Source: Fluviicola sp. (GTDB lineage: Bacteria; Bacteroidota; Bacteroidia; Flavobacteriales_D; Crocinitomicaceae). From it: a DNA stretch of 64,000 nt. The notes beneath the pieces are model-generated. The model was not told the DNA's origin. It saw only the letters and a list, made by a program, of their open reading frames with translations, and searched no databases. Below, one piece after another: positions 36,658 to 45,460 of the stretch. The translations under genes were made by a program, and so were the position numbers. The stretch is from positions 62,001-126,000 of the forward strand of contig NVXV01000002.1 in assembly GCA_002734085.1 (NCBI GenBank). The letters run 5' to 3'. Position 1 is the stretch's first letter. Every line of letters begins with the position of its first letter.

Positions 36658-37008
36658 TTATTTCTCTGGAAGCACATCCATCTTGTCCGCAAAATGATAG
36701 CAGTAATCACGTAAGTCTTCACTGATGTTTTTTTCTCCTGTAGCTTTTTCAAAAGTATCGGCCATTGTTAGTAAAGTTTGATGAAAAAACTGTTTCATTT
36801 CTTCAATTGATAAATCTTTCGTCCACAAATCAATTTTCATTGTGTTTTTGTCTTTTGGATCCCAAAGTGATAATAACACCGCAGCTGTTTCTGCTTTGTC
36901 TATATTTCCATCTTCTGCTGACCATAGCATTCGAACAGGAACGTTATTTTCATTCGTTCCAACATTTATTGAAATAGTTGATGTTTTTGTAATTTTATCT
37001 TCACTCAT
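36658..37008 (-). CDS. gldC: Gliding motility protein GldC
   Basis: 116 residues, the usual GldC length. The opening 'TSTISINVGTNENNVPVRMLW', the central 'EAETAAVLLSLWDPKD'-like segment (here KAETAAVLLSLWDPKD) and 'FFHQTLLTMADTF' are typical. GldC is a soluble protein that increases gliding efficiency in Flavobacterium johnsoniae. It follows gldB with a 3-base gap, the same order as in that species, which confirms the assignment. Confidence 0.9.
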   Translation of the reverse strand: MSEDKITKTSTISINVGTNENNVPVRMLWSAEDGNIDKAETAAVLLSLWDPKDKNTMKIDLWTKDLSIEEMKQFFHQTLLTMADTFEKATGEKNISEDLRDYCYHFADKMDVLPEK

Positions 37009-37011
37009 AAT

Positions 37012-38016
37012 TTAGTCAATCTCGTATGTTTGCAATATTTTATTGTAATCTGTTTCTATTAACTCAGGCAAAGATACATCTTTGTTTTTAGTCATATAAC
37101 CAAATACCATTTGAAATCCTAAAAATTGCCCCATTCGATCGGGAGAGCTTTCAGGAAGACCAATTGTCTGAGGACCTTCGTTAAGAAAGTTTGCCTTGTC
37201 TCGATCATTGTTTTCAAATAACAACTGCTCTTTTACCAAATAGTTCCATGTCATTTCTTCATTCTGTTCTGCCCATTTGAATTGCTTGTCGTTATACCTC
37301 AAAATATATTGTTTTTCAGCATTCGGAAGGGTGGCGTTTAATACATATAAAATCTTTCCAGCCTGAACAATATGTTCAGCGAGTTTACCATCCTTGGCTT
37401 CAAATAGATGTACCTGAATCCATTGCATTAAGAGATCGCGTTCCAAAAAATCAAAATTCATTCGTTGTTTTTGCCATTCATACAACTGATTATTCGGAAT
37501 TTCAACAATTAATTTTGAATCGGGTGAAAGGTACTGTTCCAAACCAACTGAAACACTTGTATCTGAACAGTGAATATTGCTGAATAGTTTGTTCATGTAT
37601 ATAATGAAATGTGGAGATTTGACTTTTGGGAAGTGGTGTTTTAAATATCTGAACCCTTTTTCAATTGTTACTTTTTTTGGATCAAGTTTAGAGTAAAGCT
37701 TCTTCTTTACTTTTTCAATCTCTGAAATGTATTCTGATTTGTAAAAGTCATGTATAGCCTTGTATGAGTTGCTATCTGGATTTTGTTGAATATTTTGGCT
37801 AATCTCATACAAATAAAGATCGTCTAGCAAATTCGTGAATCTTTCATGCGCTTTTTTAGTGTCATTTAACGTCGCTTTATAAAAGGCTGAATCTACATTT
37901 ATATGTTCGATTTCTACGGTTATATTTTGAATATCAACGTCAAACGAATCGTTGGTGCATGAAATCAATATTGAAAATAATGCTATTAAGGTTAAAAAAG
38001 TTTTTCTTTTCTTCAT
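37012..38016 (-). CDS. gldB: Gliding motility lipoprotein GldB
   Basis: 334 residues. The N-terminus is a lipoprotein signal with lipobox LISC at 17-20, so Cys20 would be acylated. The rest has the pattern of GldB ('FLGFQMVFGYM', 'PDRMGQFLG', which recalls DUF2268-type proteins). GldB is needed for gliding in F. johnsoniae. It is upstream of gldC in one operon and divergent from the beta-barrel and nadE genes. Confidence 0.9.
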   Translation of the reverse strand: MKKRKTFLTLIALFSILISCTNDSFDVDIQNITVEIEHINVDSAFYKATLNDTKKAHERFTNLLDDLYLYEISQNIQQNPDSNSYKAIHDFYKSEYISEIEKVKKKLYSKLDPKKVTIEKGFRYLKHHFPKVKSPHFIIYMNKLFSNIHCSDTSVSVGLEQYLSPDSKLIVEIPNNQLYEWQKQRMNFDFLERDLLMQWIQVHLFEAKDGKLAEHIVQAGKILYVLNATLPNAEKQYILRYNDKQFKWAEQNEEMTWNYLVKEQLLFENNDRDKANFLNEGPQTIGLPESSPDRMGQFLGFQMVFGYMTKNKDVSLPELIETDYNKILQTYEID

Positions 38017-38147
38017 GAAATATGATTATTATTGCAAAGTAGATATGAAAAAAGCCATTATATACATCCAAACCAACACGGATGAATATATTATGGCAAT
38101 TACATATGACATATAAAAAACAAATTATAGATATGAAACTCAAAAGT

Positions 38148-38972
38148 ATGAAAAAGTTACTAATAATGTTTGTTGCCACTTCGATGATGGCTGGAATAAA
38201 TGCACAAGAAGCAGCAGAAAAGAAACTTTTAGCTGGACTAACGTTAGGGACAGGTATGAATTTCAACAATCCTCAGACAACTAAAATTAATAGCAAAGTT
38301 GGTGTCGACTTTTTTGCAGGGATGTCTTTAGATTGGCATTTTGCTAAAAATATTGGCCTTTCTACTGGTATTGAATTTGATTTTAATCGATTTAGACATG
38401 AATTTAATGTTGCAGATCATCAAATTCCAATGTTTGAATATTCAGATAAAGAAATAGTACAAAGAGGTGATGAAATAGTACCGAATTCAGGTGAAAATAC
38501 ATTCCAATTAGTAGAAAGGAGGTATAGAAATATATATTTGACAATTCCTACAATGTTACGCTTCCAAACCAATTATATGGGGTACCTAAGATATTTTGGG
38601 AAATTTGGCGTTCGAAATAGTTTTTTATTAACTACAAGAGCTGATAACGAAGGGTTTGTTGTTGGTGAACCAGCTCAAACGGAATTGAACGATATGCAAA
38701 ATCCTGGTGACTTATCAATCTATAAGGGGTCAGCTGGATTATCAGTAGGAGCGGAATGGAATTTCTCCGGAAGCACATGTATTGTTGGTGAAATTGGTTA
38801 TTTCTACGGTTTTTCAGAAATACACAAACAAGATGCGACTTTTGGTAGTGAACAGTACGAAAAAGATAAGAATAAATCACTTTACACGCTAGATGGATCT
38901 GGAAATCGTGAATATTTCGCACCAAGCGCTAAGCAAGGTCAACTTATTTTGAAAATATCAGTATTATTTTAA
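38148..38972 (+). CDS. Outer-membrane beta-barrel protein (PorT-like family)
   Basis: 274 residues from the ATG at 38148; another in-frame ATG at 38133 would add five residues. A signal peptide ending near GINAQ is followed by alternating strands with aromatic ends ('GLTLGTGMNFN', 'AGMSLDWHFAKNIGLSTGIEF', quoted by its core GLSTGIEFDFNRF), and the chain ends in LILKISVLF, a typical barrel C-terminal strand. It resembles the outer_membrane_beta-barrel (PF13568/PorT) group. True PorT of T9SS usually sits near ubiE, so I do not name it porT. Its stop codon overlaps the nadE start by one base. Confidence 0.75.
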   Translation: MKKLLIMFVATSMMAGINAQEAAEKKLLAGLTLGTGMNFNNPQTTKINSKVGVDFFAGMSLDWHFAKNIGLSTGIEFDFNRFRHEFNVADHQIPMFEYSDKEIVQRGDEIVPNSGENTFQLVERRYRNIYLTIPTMLRFQTNYMGYLRYFGKFGVRNSFLLTTRADNEGFVVGEPAQTELNDMQNPGDLSIYKGSAGLSVGAEWNFSGSTCIVGEIGYFYGFSEIHKQDATFGSEQYEKDKNKSLYTLDGSGNREYFAPSAKQGQLILKISVLF

Positions 38973-39766
38973 TGACAGATTTAGATCTAAGTGGTGTCAA
39001 GGATTATATTGTTGATTGGTTGAATGATTATTTATCAAACACCCCATTAAAAGGATTCATTGTTGGTGTTTCAGGGGGAGTTGATTCTGCCCTGACTTCT
39101 ACACTATGCGCTTTAACTAATAAAGATGTAATCCTATTGAATATGCCTATTAGGCAAACGTCTGATGAATATCACAGAGCCAAAAAACAAATTGAAAACC
39201 TAGAATCAAAATTCGATAACGTTCGTGGATTAGAAATAGATTTATCAAATTCTTTTAAACAGTTGGAGAACGATTTGCCATCGGAATCCGTAAATGATCC
39301 CTTAGCAATGGCAAACACAAGGGCTCGACTTAGAATGCTGACGCTATACGCAGTAGGACAGTCAAATGGTTTGCTCGTTGCTGGTACAGGTAATAAAGTA
39401 GAAGATTTTGGTGTAGGTTTTTTTACCAAATATGGTGACGGTGGCGTAGACATTAGTCCGATTGCAGATTTAATGAAATCAGAAGTTTTTACACTTGCAA
39501 AACACGTTGGTGTAATCGACGAGATATTAGAAGCTCAACCAACAGATGGACTTTGGGAAGATTCTCGAAATGATGAAGATCAAATTGGCGCAACTTATGA
39601 TGAGTTAGAGTGGGCGATGACATTCGCTGGAGATGAAAACGAGCTGTCAGACAGACAAAAAGAAGTGATCGACATTTATAATTCCTTTCATAAAGCAAAC
39701 ATTCATAAAATGAAACCCATCCCAGTCTGCACCATCCCAGAGGAAATTAAATTGTCTAATGTCTAA
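38972..39766 (+). CDS. nadE: Ammonia-dependent NAD+ synthetase
   Basis: 264 residues, without the N-terminal glutaminase domain, so ammonia is the expected nitrogen donor. The ATP pyrophosphatase loop SGGVDS is at 34-39 and 'AGTGNKVEDFGVGFFTKYGDG' (core NKVEDFGVGFFTKYGDG) is the substrate region. It amidates deamido-NAD. The start overlaps the barrel stop (TAATG). The last four codons and the stop lie inside a heptamer tandem repeat, so the C-terminal LSNV comes from repeat DNA. Confidence 0.94.
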   Translation: MTDLDLSGVKDYIVDWLNDYLSNTPLKGFIVGVSGGVDSALTSTLCALTNKDVILLNMPIRQTSDEYHRAKKQIENLESKFDNVRGLEIDLSNSFKQLENDLPSESVNDPLAMANTRARLRMLTLYAVGQSNGLLVAGTGNKVEDFGVGFFTKYGDGGVDISPIADLMKSEVFTLAKHVGVIDEILEAQPTDGLWEDSRNDEDQIGATYDELEWAMTFAGDENELSDRQKEVIDIYNSFHKANIHKMKPIPVCTIPEEIKLSNV

Positions 39767-39787
39767 TGTCTAATGTCTAACATCTGA
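39753..39787 (+). repeat. Heptamer tandem repeat at the end of nadE
   Basis: Four exact copies of TGTCTAA (39753-39780) plus a degenerate fifth unit (CATCTGA, to 39787). It covers the nadE stop codon and ends 9 bases before the yifB stop on the other strand. Related arrays occur at 41422, 47828 and 49171. Confidence 0.9.
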
Positions 39788-39796
39788 CCTCCAAAT

Positions 39797-41335
39797 TCAC
39801 TTAGCCCAACCTTCTCGGTCTAAACTTCTAAACTGTATAGCCTCTGCAATATGTTGTGTCTCTATTTCTTTTGATTTTTCCAAATCGGCTACTGTGCGAG
39901 CTACTTTGATAATTCTGTCGTATGCTCTTGCCGATAAACCTAAGTTATCCATAGCTTGTTTTAAAATAGCATTTCCTGCTTCATTTACCTCACAATACTT
40001 CTGAAGTTCCTTACTACTCATTTGTGCGTTACAGTGTGTTTCAACGGATTCCTTGAAGCGCTCTTCTTGAATTAATCGTGCTTTAACAACTCTTTTTCGA
40101 ATATCAGCACTTCCTTCTGAAGGTTGATCATGGGCTAATTCGTCAAAGCCTACAGGTGTAACCTCTACATGCAAGTCGATTCGGTCGAGTAGTGGACCAC
40201 TGATCTTATTGAGATAATTCTGAACAATCCCAGGGGCACAAACACAATCTTTATCAGGATGGTTGTAATAACCACAAGGGCAAGGGTTCATAGCTGCAAC
40301 GAGCATAAAGCCTGCTGGATATTCAATTGTAAACTTAGCTCTAGAGATGGTGACTTGTCTGTCCTCCAAAGGTTGTCGCATAACTTCCAGTACAGATCGT
40401 TTGTATTCGGGCAATTCATCTAGGAATAATACACCATTATGAGCCAATGAGATTTCGCCAGGTTGCGGATATCCTCCACCACCGACAAGCGCAACATCCG
40501 AAATTGTGTGATGCGGTTTTCTAAATGGACGATGTGTTACCAATCCAGCACCTGCATCGACCTTTCCCGCAACAGAATGGATTTTAGTAGTTTCTAATGA
40601 TTCATTGATACTCATTGGCGGTAGAATAGTTGGAAGTCTCTTTGCCAACATAGACTTGCCTGCCCCTGGTGGGCCTATAAGAATTACATTGTGTCCACCA
40701 GAAGCTGAAATTTCAAAGGCGCGCTTGATATTCTGTTGTCCTTTCACATCTTTAAAGTCGACAGACAGATTATTAAGTTTTTTGTAAAATTCTTTTGAAA
40801 TATCAATCTCTGTCCGCTCCAAATTGGAATTCCCGTTGAAAAAATCAATGACTTCAATAATCTCTGAAGCTCCGTATATTTCAAGTCCATCAACAATAGC
40901 AGCTTCTTTTACATTCTCTTTAGGTAAAATGATTCCTTTGAACCCTTCTTGTTTTGCTTTTAAAGCAATAGGCAGAATTCCTTTCATGGGCTTCAGACTT
41001 CCATCAAGTGAAAGTTCTCCAAGCACAATAAATTTACTGAAAAGCTCAGTGTTGACTTGATCGCTAGCTCCTAGAATCCCTAGAGCGATGGGTAAATCAA
41101 ATGTTGACCCCTCTTTTCTGATGTCAGCTGGCGCCATATTGATGGTTATCTCTTTCATCGGATACTTGTAGCCATTATTAGTTAAAGCAGCCTTAATACG
41201 CTGCTGACTTTCTTTTACAGCACTATCTGGCAATCCAACTAAAATAAAGCTGACTCCTTTATCGATATTTACTTCGATTGTAATAGTGGTAGATTCTATG
41301 CCGAATACGGCACTTCCAAAGGTTTTTACTAACAT
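39797..41335 (-). CDS. YifB/ComM-family Mg-chelatase-like AAA ATPase
   Basis: 512 residues. An N-terminal Lon-protease-like domain (about 1-170) is followed by an AAA domain with Walker A GPPGAGKS at 221-228, the [11 protein letters not shown] motif and a C-terminal Mg-chelatase-like domain. Homologue ComM is a branch-migration helicase in natural transformation; many bacteria carry this gene without known competence, so the role here is open. Heptamer repeats lie just beyond each end of the gene. Confidence 0.93.
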   Translation of the reverse strand: MLVKTFGSAVFGIESTTITIEVNIDKGVSFILVGLPDSAVKESQQRIKAALTNNGYKYPMKEITINMAPADIRKEGSTFDLPIALGILGASDQVNTELFSKFIVLGELSLDGSLKPMKGILPIALKAKQEGFKGIILPKENVKEAAIVDGLEIYGASEIIEVIDFFNGNSNLERTEIDISKEFYKKLNNLSVDFKDVKGQQNIKRAFEISASGGHNVILIGPPGAGKSMLAKRLPTILPPMSINESLETTKIHSVAGKVDAGAGLVTHRPFRKPHHTISDVALVGGGGYPQPGEISLAHNGVLFLDELPEYKRSVLEVMRQPLEDRQVTISRAKFTIEYPAGFMLVAAMNPCPCGYYNHPDKDCVCAPGIVQNYLNKISGPLLDRIDLHVEVTPVGFDELAHDQPSEGSADIRKRVVKARLIQEERFKESVETHCNAQMSSKELQKYCEVNEAGNAILKQAMDNLGLSARAYDRIIKVARTVADLEKSKEIETQHIAEAIQFRSLDREGWAK

Positions 41336-41421
41336 TTTAATATAGGTTTTTAGGTTATTTCTTATTTAAGATAGTGAAAAATATGAAATGTAAAACCAAA
41401 AAATCAATTTATTTAAATCCA

Positions 41422-41447
41422 GTCTAATGTCTAACATCTAAAATCTT
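41422..41447 (+). repeat. Heptamer tandem repeat upstream of yifB
   Basis: Consecutive units (A)GTCTAA, TGTCTAA, CATCTAA and AATCTT form an array of the same NRTCTAA type as that at the end of nadE. It lies in the 175-base gap between yifB and the 86-residue gene. Confidence 0.8.
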
Positions 41448-41510
41448 CCCAAGAATTAACTATTCTCAATTATTTTCACTATATTAAAAGAAACCCATAA
41501 AACAATAAAC

Positions 41511-41771
41511 ATGACTTATTATAAAACAATCGATGGAGTTAAATATGATAGTAAACTAATAGAACTAGCTGATGAATTAATTGCTGGAGCTGGCGACGGA
41601 AGACTTTCTCAAGATGATGCTTCAAAAATATTAAAAGGAGTTAAAGATGGGAACGTGTATACTGATGTAGAGAAGGAAACACTTGCATATTTACGTGATA
41701 ATTATAACTGGACAGATGCAGCAGATGAATGGTTCAGAACCGAAATCAGGAAGTGGGCAGCTACTAAATAA
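41511..41771 (+). CDS. Conserved small soluble protein of unknown function
   Basis: 86 residues. The chain is acidic and looks fully helical, with no signal peptide or cysteine. The segments YKTIDGVKYDSKLIELAD, DGRLSQDDASKIL and DNYNWTDAADEWFRTEIR recall a small protein that I have seen in unrelated bacteria, but I know no function. The 'DGRLSQDDA' and 'DGNVYTDVE' loops look a little like EF-hand loops, a weak similarity. It stands alone between arrays and gmhA. Confidence 0.7.
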   Translation: MTYYKTIDGVKYDSKLIELADELIAGAGDGRLSQDDASKILKGVKDGNVYTDVEKETLAYLRDNYNWTDAADEWFRTEIRKWAATK

Positions 41772-41819
41772 AAATTGTATATTTCAAAGTATAGACTGTT
41801 TTAATCGGCAGTTTATACT

Positions 41820-42383
41820 TTATAAATTGCGTTCCACATAATCAATCAAACTGTGAATTACTTTGATATGAATTTCTTGAGCACGATCTGCATATTCCGA
41901 ATGAGGTGCTCTGATTTCAATATCGCATAACGCTGTCATTTTTCCGCCAGTTTTCCCAGTTAGCCCAATTACTTTGATGCCTTTTTCTTTCGCTACATTA
42001 ATTGCGTTAATAATGTTTTGTGAGTTTCCACTTGTAGATATAGCTAATAAAACATCGCCTTCACGACCAACGCCTTCTAAGTACCTTGAAAAAACATGCT
42101 CATATCCATAATCGTTCGATACACAAGATAAATGAGATGAGTCTGATATGGAAATAGCTCCAATTGCAGGTCGGTCATTTCTGTATCGACCCGTTAATTC
42201 CTCTGCAAAATGCATTGCATCGCACATTGATCCACCATTTCCACAACTAAGTACTTTTCCACCGTTCTTGAAGCTAGAAACAAGTATTTCACCAGCCTTT
42301 TCAATCTTTTTGAAATTACTCTCTGTGTTAAATATTTGTAAAACCGAAAGCGCCTCGTTAAAATGGTCTGCTATTTGTTTCAT
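41820..42383 (-). CDS. gmhA: Sedoheptulose-7-phosphate isomerase (SIS domain)
   Basis: 187 residues from the ATG at 42381-42383. The SIS-domain features are all present: '[22 protein letters not shown]' (core [17 protein letters not shown]), ISTSGNS, and the C-terminal '[16 protein letters not shown]'. The family GmhA converts sedoheptulose 7-phosphate to heptose 7-phosphate for lipopolysaccharide heptose. A related SIS role (DiaA) is possible but the [14 protein letters not shown] pattern favours GmhA. A TAATTTTG promoter box lies 17 bases upstream. Confidence 0.87.
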   Translation of the reverse strand: MKQIADHFNEALSVLQIFNTESNFKKIEKAGEILVSSFKNGGKVLSCGNGGSMCDAMHFAEELTGRYRNDRPAIGAISISDSSHLSCVSNDYGYEHVFSRYLEGVGREGDVLLAISTSGNSQNIINAINVAKEKGIKVIGLTGKTGGKMTALCDIEIRAPHSEYADRAQEIHIKVIHSLIDYVERNL

Positions 42384-42400
42384 GATGATCAATTAAGAAT

Positions 42401-42408
42401 CAAAATTA
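42401..42408 (-). promoter_or_regulatory. -7 box (TAATTTTG) of gmhA
   Basis: A full TAnnTTTG match on the minus strand, 17 bases upstream of the gmhA ATG. No -33 TTG is evident. Confidence 0.4.
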
Positions 42409-42452
42409 AAAAAATAAAAATAGAAACCGCTGTATTTTTTATTCAAGTTTAC

Positions 42453-42460
42453 TATATTTG
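42453..42460 (+). promoter_or_regulatory. -7 box (TATATTTG) of the 144-residue gene
   Basis: A full TAnnTTTG match that includes part of an upstream in-frame start (42458), which shows that translation must begin further on, at 42488 or 42494. Confidence 0.5.
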
Positions 42461-42487
42461 GAAACTAGAGTTCGCTCTATAAACACA

Positions 42488-42922
42488 ATGAACATGAAAA
42501 AAATTGTATTATTAGCTTTTGCTACAGTTGTAAGTATTTCGAGTTTGTTTGCTCAAGATGAAAATTGCTACGAAAAATTAGAAAATGCCTTTTTAGAAAG
42601 AGGTGCGTATACCGTTTCTGATGATATTCACAGAAATGTAATTATTTCATTCTTCGAAGAGGATGAAGTATACTGCGTGAAAGCGAAAGTACGCGTTGAA
42701 AATGGTTTTATTACTTCTATTTTCTATTACTTTGACGATAACACTTCTGAATTATATGATAAGAAATTCTATAATGATAAAAAGCAACCCCCATCCATTG
42801 AAAATGGTATCTCCGAAATGATAACAAATGTAGATGGTGAGAGTTTTAAGGTGATTTTTATCGAAAAATTGAAACCAAAGAAAAAGAACTTAAAAAGAGT
42901 TGAAATTCCCGACGATTTGTAG
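42488..42922 (+). CDS. Small secreted protein of unknown function
   Basis: 144 residues from the ATG at 42488 (an ATG at 42494 is equally possible). Signal peptide about 1-22, ending SLFAQ. The mature part is a compact alpha/beta domain ('YEKLENAFLERGAYTVSDD', 'NVIISFFEEDEVYCVKAKVRVENG') with two cysteines; the repeated 'sits after a helix' pattern gives no known family. It is a single gene, with its own promoter box and a strong bidirectional terminator shared with rsmG. Confidence 0.65.
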   Translation: MNMKKIVLLAFATVVSISSLFAQDENCYEKLENAFLERGAYTVSDDIHRNVIISFFEEDEVYCVKAKVRVENGFITSIFYYFDDNTSELYDKKFYNDKKQPPSIENGISEMITNVDGESFKVIFIEKLKPKKKNLKRVEIPDDL

Positions 42923-42943
42923 TATTAAATATTAAGATATTTT

Positions 42944-42973
42944 AAAGCAGTCCCGAACTTTCGGGACTGCTTT
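42944..42973. terminator. Bidirectional intrinsic terminator
   Basis: A perfect 13-bp inverted repeat (42944-42956 with 42961-42973) with a 4-base loop. A run of T follows on the plus strand and the left arm begins with A. It serves the small secreted protein and rsmG. Confidence 0.92.
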
Positions 42974-42975
42974 TT

Positions 42976-43596
42976 TTATACCTGTACGTAAACAATTTTT
43001 TTCGTCTCAAAAAACGCTTCCTCAAAGTAATCAGGCAATTCAAAATATTCGTAAAACGTCTGTATAGGTTTCATTTCCTCTCTTAAATCTCCACCTTTCA
43101 AATAAAGAATTCCATTTGGTAAACCATTTTGATGTTTCTTCTTGATTCTTTTTCTAACCCAAGTAATAAATTTAGGCATTTGCGTTACTGCGCGACTTAC
43201 GACAAAATCAAATTGTTTCTTCACGTTTTCAGCTCTTTCATGTGAAGCTGTTACATTGTGAAGTCCCAAAGCATCAATTACTTCCTGTACAACTTTAATT
43301 TTTTTGCCGATAGAGTCTACTAAGTGAAAACGACAATTTGGGAATAGAATAGCTAAAGGAATTCCTGGAAATCCTCCTCCTGTACCGACATCTAAAATCT
43401 CAGTTCCATCTTTAAATGAGATAATCTTTGCAATTGCCAGCGAATGCAAAACATGACGTTCATAAAACTGGTCCATGTCTTTTCGACTGATTACATTAAT
43501 TTGCTCATTCCACTCATTGTATAGAACCTCAAGTTGTTCAAATTGACTGTATTGCTCTTCTGTTAATTTCGAAAAGTATTTTTTAATGATTTCCAT
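42976..43596 (-). CDS. rsmG: 16S rRNA (guanine-527 N7)-methyltransferase
   Basis: 206 residues. The SAM-binding motif LDVGTGGGFPG (68-78) and 'VVSRAVTQMPKFITWV' are specific for RsmG (GidB). It methylates G527 of 16S rRNA. The start follows a TAACTTTA box by 4 bases. The minus-strand gene upstream is the sigma factor, 58 bases away. Confidence 0.95.
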   Translation of the reverse strand: MEIIKKYFSKLTEEQYSQFEQLEVLYNEWNEQINVISRKDMDQFYERHVLHSLAIAKIISFKDGTEILDVGTGGGFPGIPLAILFPNCRFHLVDSIGKKIKVVQEVIDALGLHNVTASHERAENVKKQFDFVVSRAVTQMPKFITWVRKRIKKKHQNGLPNGILYLKGGDLREEMKPIQTFYEYFELPDYFEEAFFETKKIVYVQV

Positions 43597-43600
43597 GGTG

Positions 43601-43608
43601 TAAAGTTA
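43601..43608 (-). promoter_or_regulatory. -7-like box (TAACTTTA) before rsmG
   Basis: One mismatch to TAnnTTTG, 4 bases upstream of the rsmG ATG; it would produce a leaderless message. Weak on its own. Confidence 0.3.
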
Positions 43609-43654
43609 TAATAACTAGAGATTGGAACGGGAAAAGAATAAGGTTAAAAATGAT

Positions 43655-44260
43655 TTAAATACTGTCTTTTGTATTCTTCATCAAATTTGCCAGAAATTCT
43701 CGAGCTCGGAATAATTGAGCTTTAACAGTCCCAAGAGGAAGATCCATTTCAACGGCAATTTCTTCGTAAGACAGTTCTTGAAAATATCTTTTCTCGATTA
43801 AATCTCTATAACGTGGCTTTAATTTGCTAACCACTTTTCGCATCATCTTAACTTTCTGCTGCTTGATAATGGTTTCCTCAGGGTCCATTGTTCCAGAATC
43901 GACATCTATACGAACACTTTCGCCGCTTTCGTTTGCATAAGCGTGGTCCATAGAGGTGAGGTGAACCCTCTTTTTACGAATAAAATCAATGCAGTTATTA
44001 GAGGCAATCTTAAAGAGCCATGTACTAAAAGCATAACTTGGAGAGTATTGATTTAGTCGGTTAAAAGCTTTGCCGAATGCTTCGATTGTTAAATCTTCTG
44101 CATCATCAGTGTTTTTTATCATTTTCAGAAGCATATAGTAGACAGGTTCGCGATACCTGTCCATCAATTCTGCGTAGGCACCTTGATCACCTTTTTTAGC
44201 ACGTTCAACAATGCCTAAATCCTTTTTACCTTTTTCTGATAGGTTCTTGCCTATTTCCAT
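43655..44260 (-). CDS. ECF-type RNA polymerase sigma factor
   Basis: 201 residues from the ATG at 44258-44260; the frame runs further up into the glycosyltransferase gene. Region 2 ('YRE PVYYMLLKMIKNTDDAED' and 'STWLFKIASNNCIDFIRKKR' cores) and region 4 ('LSYEEIAVEMDLPLGTVKAQL', core EEIAVEMDLPLGTVKAQ) are clear. It belongs to the sigma-70 ECF group, but no anti-sigma gene is next to it. Its start overlaps the end of the glycosyltransferase gene by 10 bases, so the two are translated from one message. Confidence 0.88.
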   Translation of the reverse strand: MEIGKNLSEKGKKDLGIVERAKKGDQGAYAELMDRYREPVYYMLLKMIKNTDDAEDLTIEAFGKAFNRLNQYSPSYAFSTWLFKIASNNCIDFIRKKRVHLTSMDHAYANESGESVRIDVDSGTMDPEETIIKQQKVKMMRKVVSKLKPRYRDLIEKRYFQELSYEEIAVEMDLPLGTVKAQLFRAREFLANLMKNTKDSI

Positions 44261-45384
44261 TTCGCTTCTGTTGAATTCTCTGTAGTGTAGTAAATTATCG
44301 GTCCTAAAAATGCATAAAAGAGATCCCATAACGGGAATAACCATATAAATGTTCTTTCATTTAACTTTTTAAGCGCAATTCCGTGTGTTATCCATTTTAA
44401 GATGAATACTAACGCAATTACACCTACCGATATCCAACTCAACCAATTATTAACTAACAAAGTAATAAAAGAAGTGTATAGTAAAATGAGAGATAGTGGA
44501 TATATTCCTAACAATAGTTTTTTAATAACTCCATAACGACTAGTCGTGGTAAAGTGTCTGGACTTTTGTTTAATCCATTCTGACCAAGTCTTTTTAGGTT
44601 CTGAGTAACAGAAAGAGTTTTTGTCTAAACAAACTGTGTAATTTTTATTCTTTGCTGTTTCTTGAATAAATAAGTCGTCATCACCTGATTGAAGCGAATA
44701 ATGGGATTTGAATCCTTTATTTTCTAAAAATAATGATTTGGTGTACGCTAAGTTTCTACCAACACCCATGTATGGAACGCCTGCTTTTGCATAAGCGAAA
44801 TAATTAATCGCTATAAAAACGGTGTCTAATCGAATAATTTTATTTAAGAAACTTTTCTCTGATTTATACGGACCGTAACCTAATACGATTTTTTTCTTAT
44901 CTGAAAAATGCTTTGCCATCCCCCGTATCCAGTATTCTGAATTAGGTTTGCAGTCAGCATCTGTAAATAATAAATGTTCGTATTTAGCACCTTTAATCGC
45001 AATTGTTAAAGGAAGTTTTTTACCATTTGATAAATGCTGATTACTTGGTAAATCTATAACTTTTAAATGTTCATATTGTCTCTGAATAGCTTTTAAAATA
45101 TGCGTGGAATCATCTATGGATTGGTGATTTATAACAATTACTTCAAACTCGGGATACTGTTGTTCAAGAATGAAAGGTAGTAACTCAAACAAGTTGTCCT
45201 CCTCGTTTCTTGCGGCTATAATAACTGAAACTGGAGGTGTGGAGATTGTATCTGTAGTTTCTTTGTGGAAAGACACTCTCGAATAAAAAAAGATTACCCA
45301 AATCAATTGAATCAACGCAAAAAGGCCAAGTGCAACCGTAAAAGTAAATGGCATGATAGCATTTATATCTGGATAAATCTCCAT
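44251..45384 (-). CDS. Membrane-bound family 2 glycosyltransferase
   Basis: 377 residues. One N-terminal helix (10-34), a GT-A domain (about 50-270) with VSVIIAARNEE, the DxD-like TDADCKP and SGDDDLF, a QKSRHF segment in place of QxxRW, then two or three C-terminal helices. This is the layout of processive or lipid-linked family 2 transferases. The sugar and acceptor are unknown. It is cotranscribed with the downstream sigma factor and divergent from tgt. Confidence 0.85.
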   Translation of the reverse strand: MEIYPDINAIMPFTFTVALGLFALIQLIWVIFFYSRVSFHKETTDTISTPPVSVIIAARNEEDNLFELLPFILEQQYPEFEVIVINHQSIDDSTHILKAIQRQYEHLKVIDLPSNQHLSNGKKLPLTIAIKGAKYEHLLFTDADCKPNSEYWIRGMAKHFSDKKKIVLGYGPYKSEKSFLNKIIRLDTVFIAINYFAYAKAGVPYMGVGRNLAYTKSLFLENKGFKSHYSLQSGDDDLFIQETAKNKNYTVCLDKNSFCYSEPKKTWSEWIKQKSRHFTTTSRYGVIKKLLLGIYPLSLILLYTSFITLLVNNWLSWISVGVIALVFILKWITHGIALKKLNERTFIWLFPLWDLFYAFLGPIIYYTTENSTEAKWK

Positions 45385-45428
45385 TCGTATAGTTTTTTAC
45401 AAATATGGCACTCTTCACGAAATAGAAT

Positions 45429-45436
45429 TATCTTTG
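45429..45436 (+). promoter_or_regulatory. -7 box (TATCTTTG) of tgt
   Basis: A full TAnnTTTG match 24 bases before the tgt ATG at 45461; it overlaps the alternative upstream start (45434) and so supports the shorter form. Confidence 0.5.
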
Positions 45437-45460
45437 TACTCTTTATTTTTCAACATTTTT

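Noticed and set aside
38148-38972. Naming the barrel protein PorT of the type IX system
   Set aside because: The fold fits, but PorT usually lies near ubiE and the sequence has no motif that proves it.
39753-39787. Possible small CRISPR array
   Set aside because: The units are 7 bases long and contiguous, with no spacers, and no cas gene is near.
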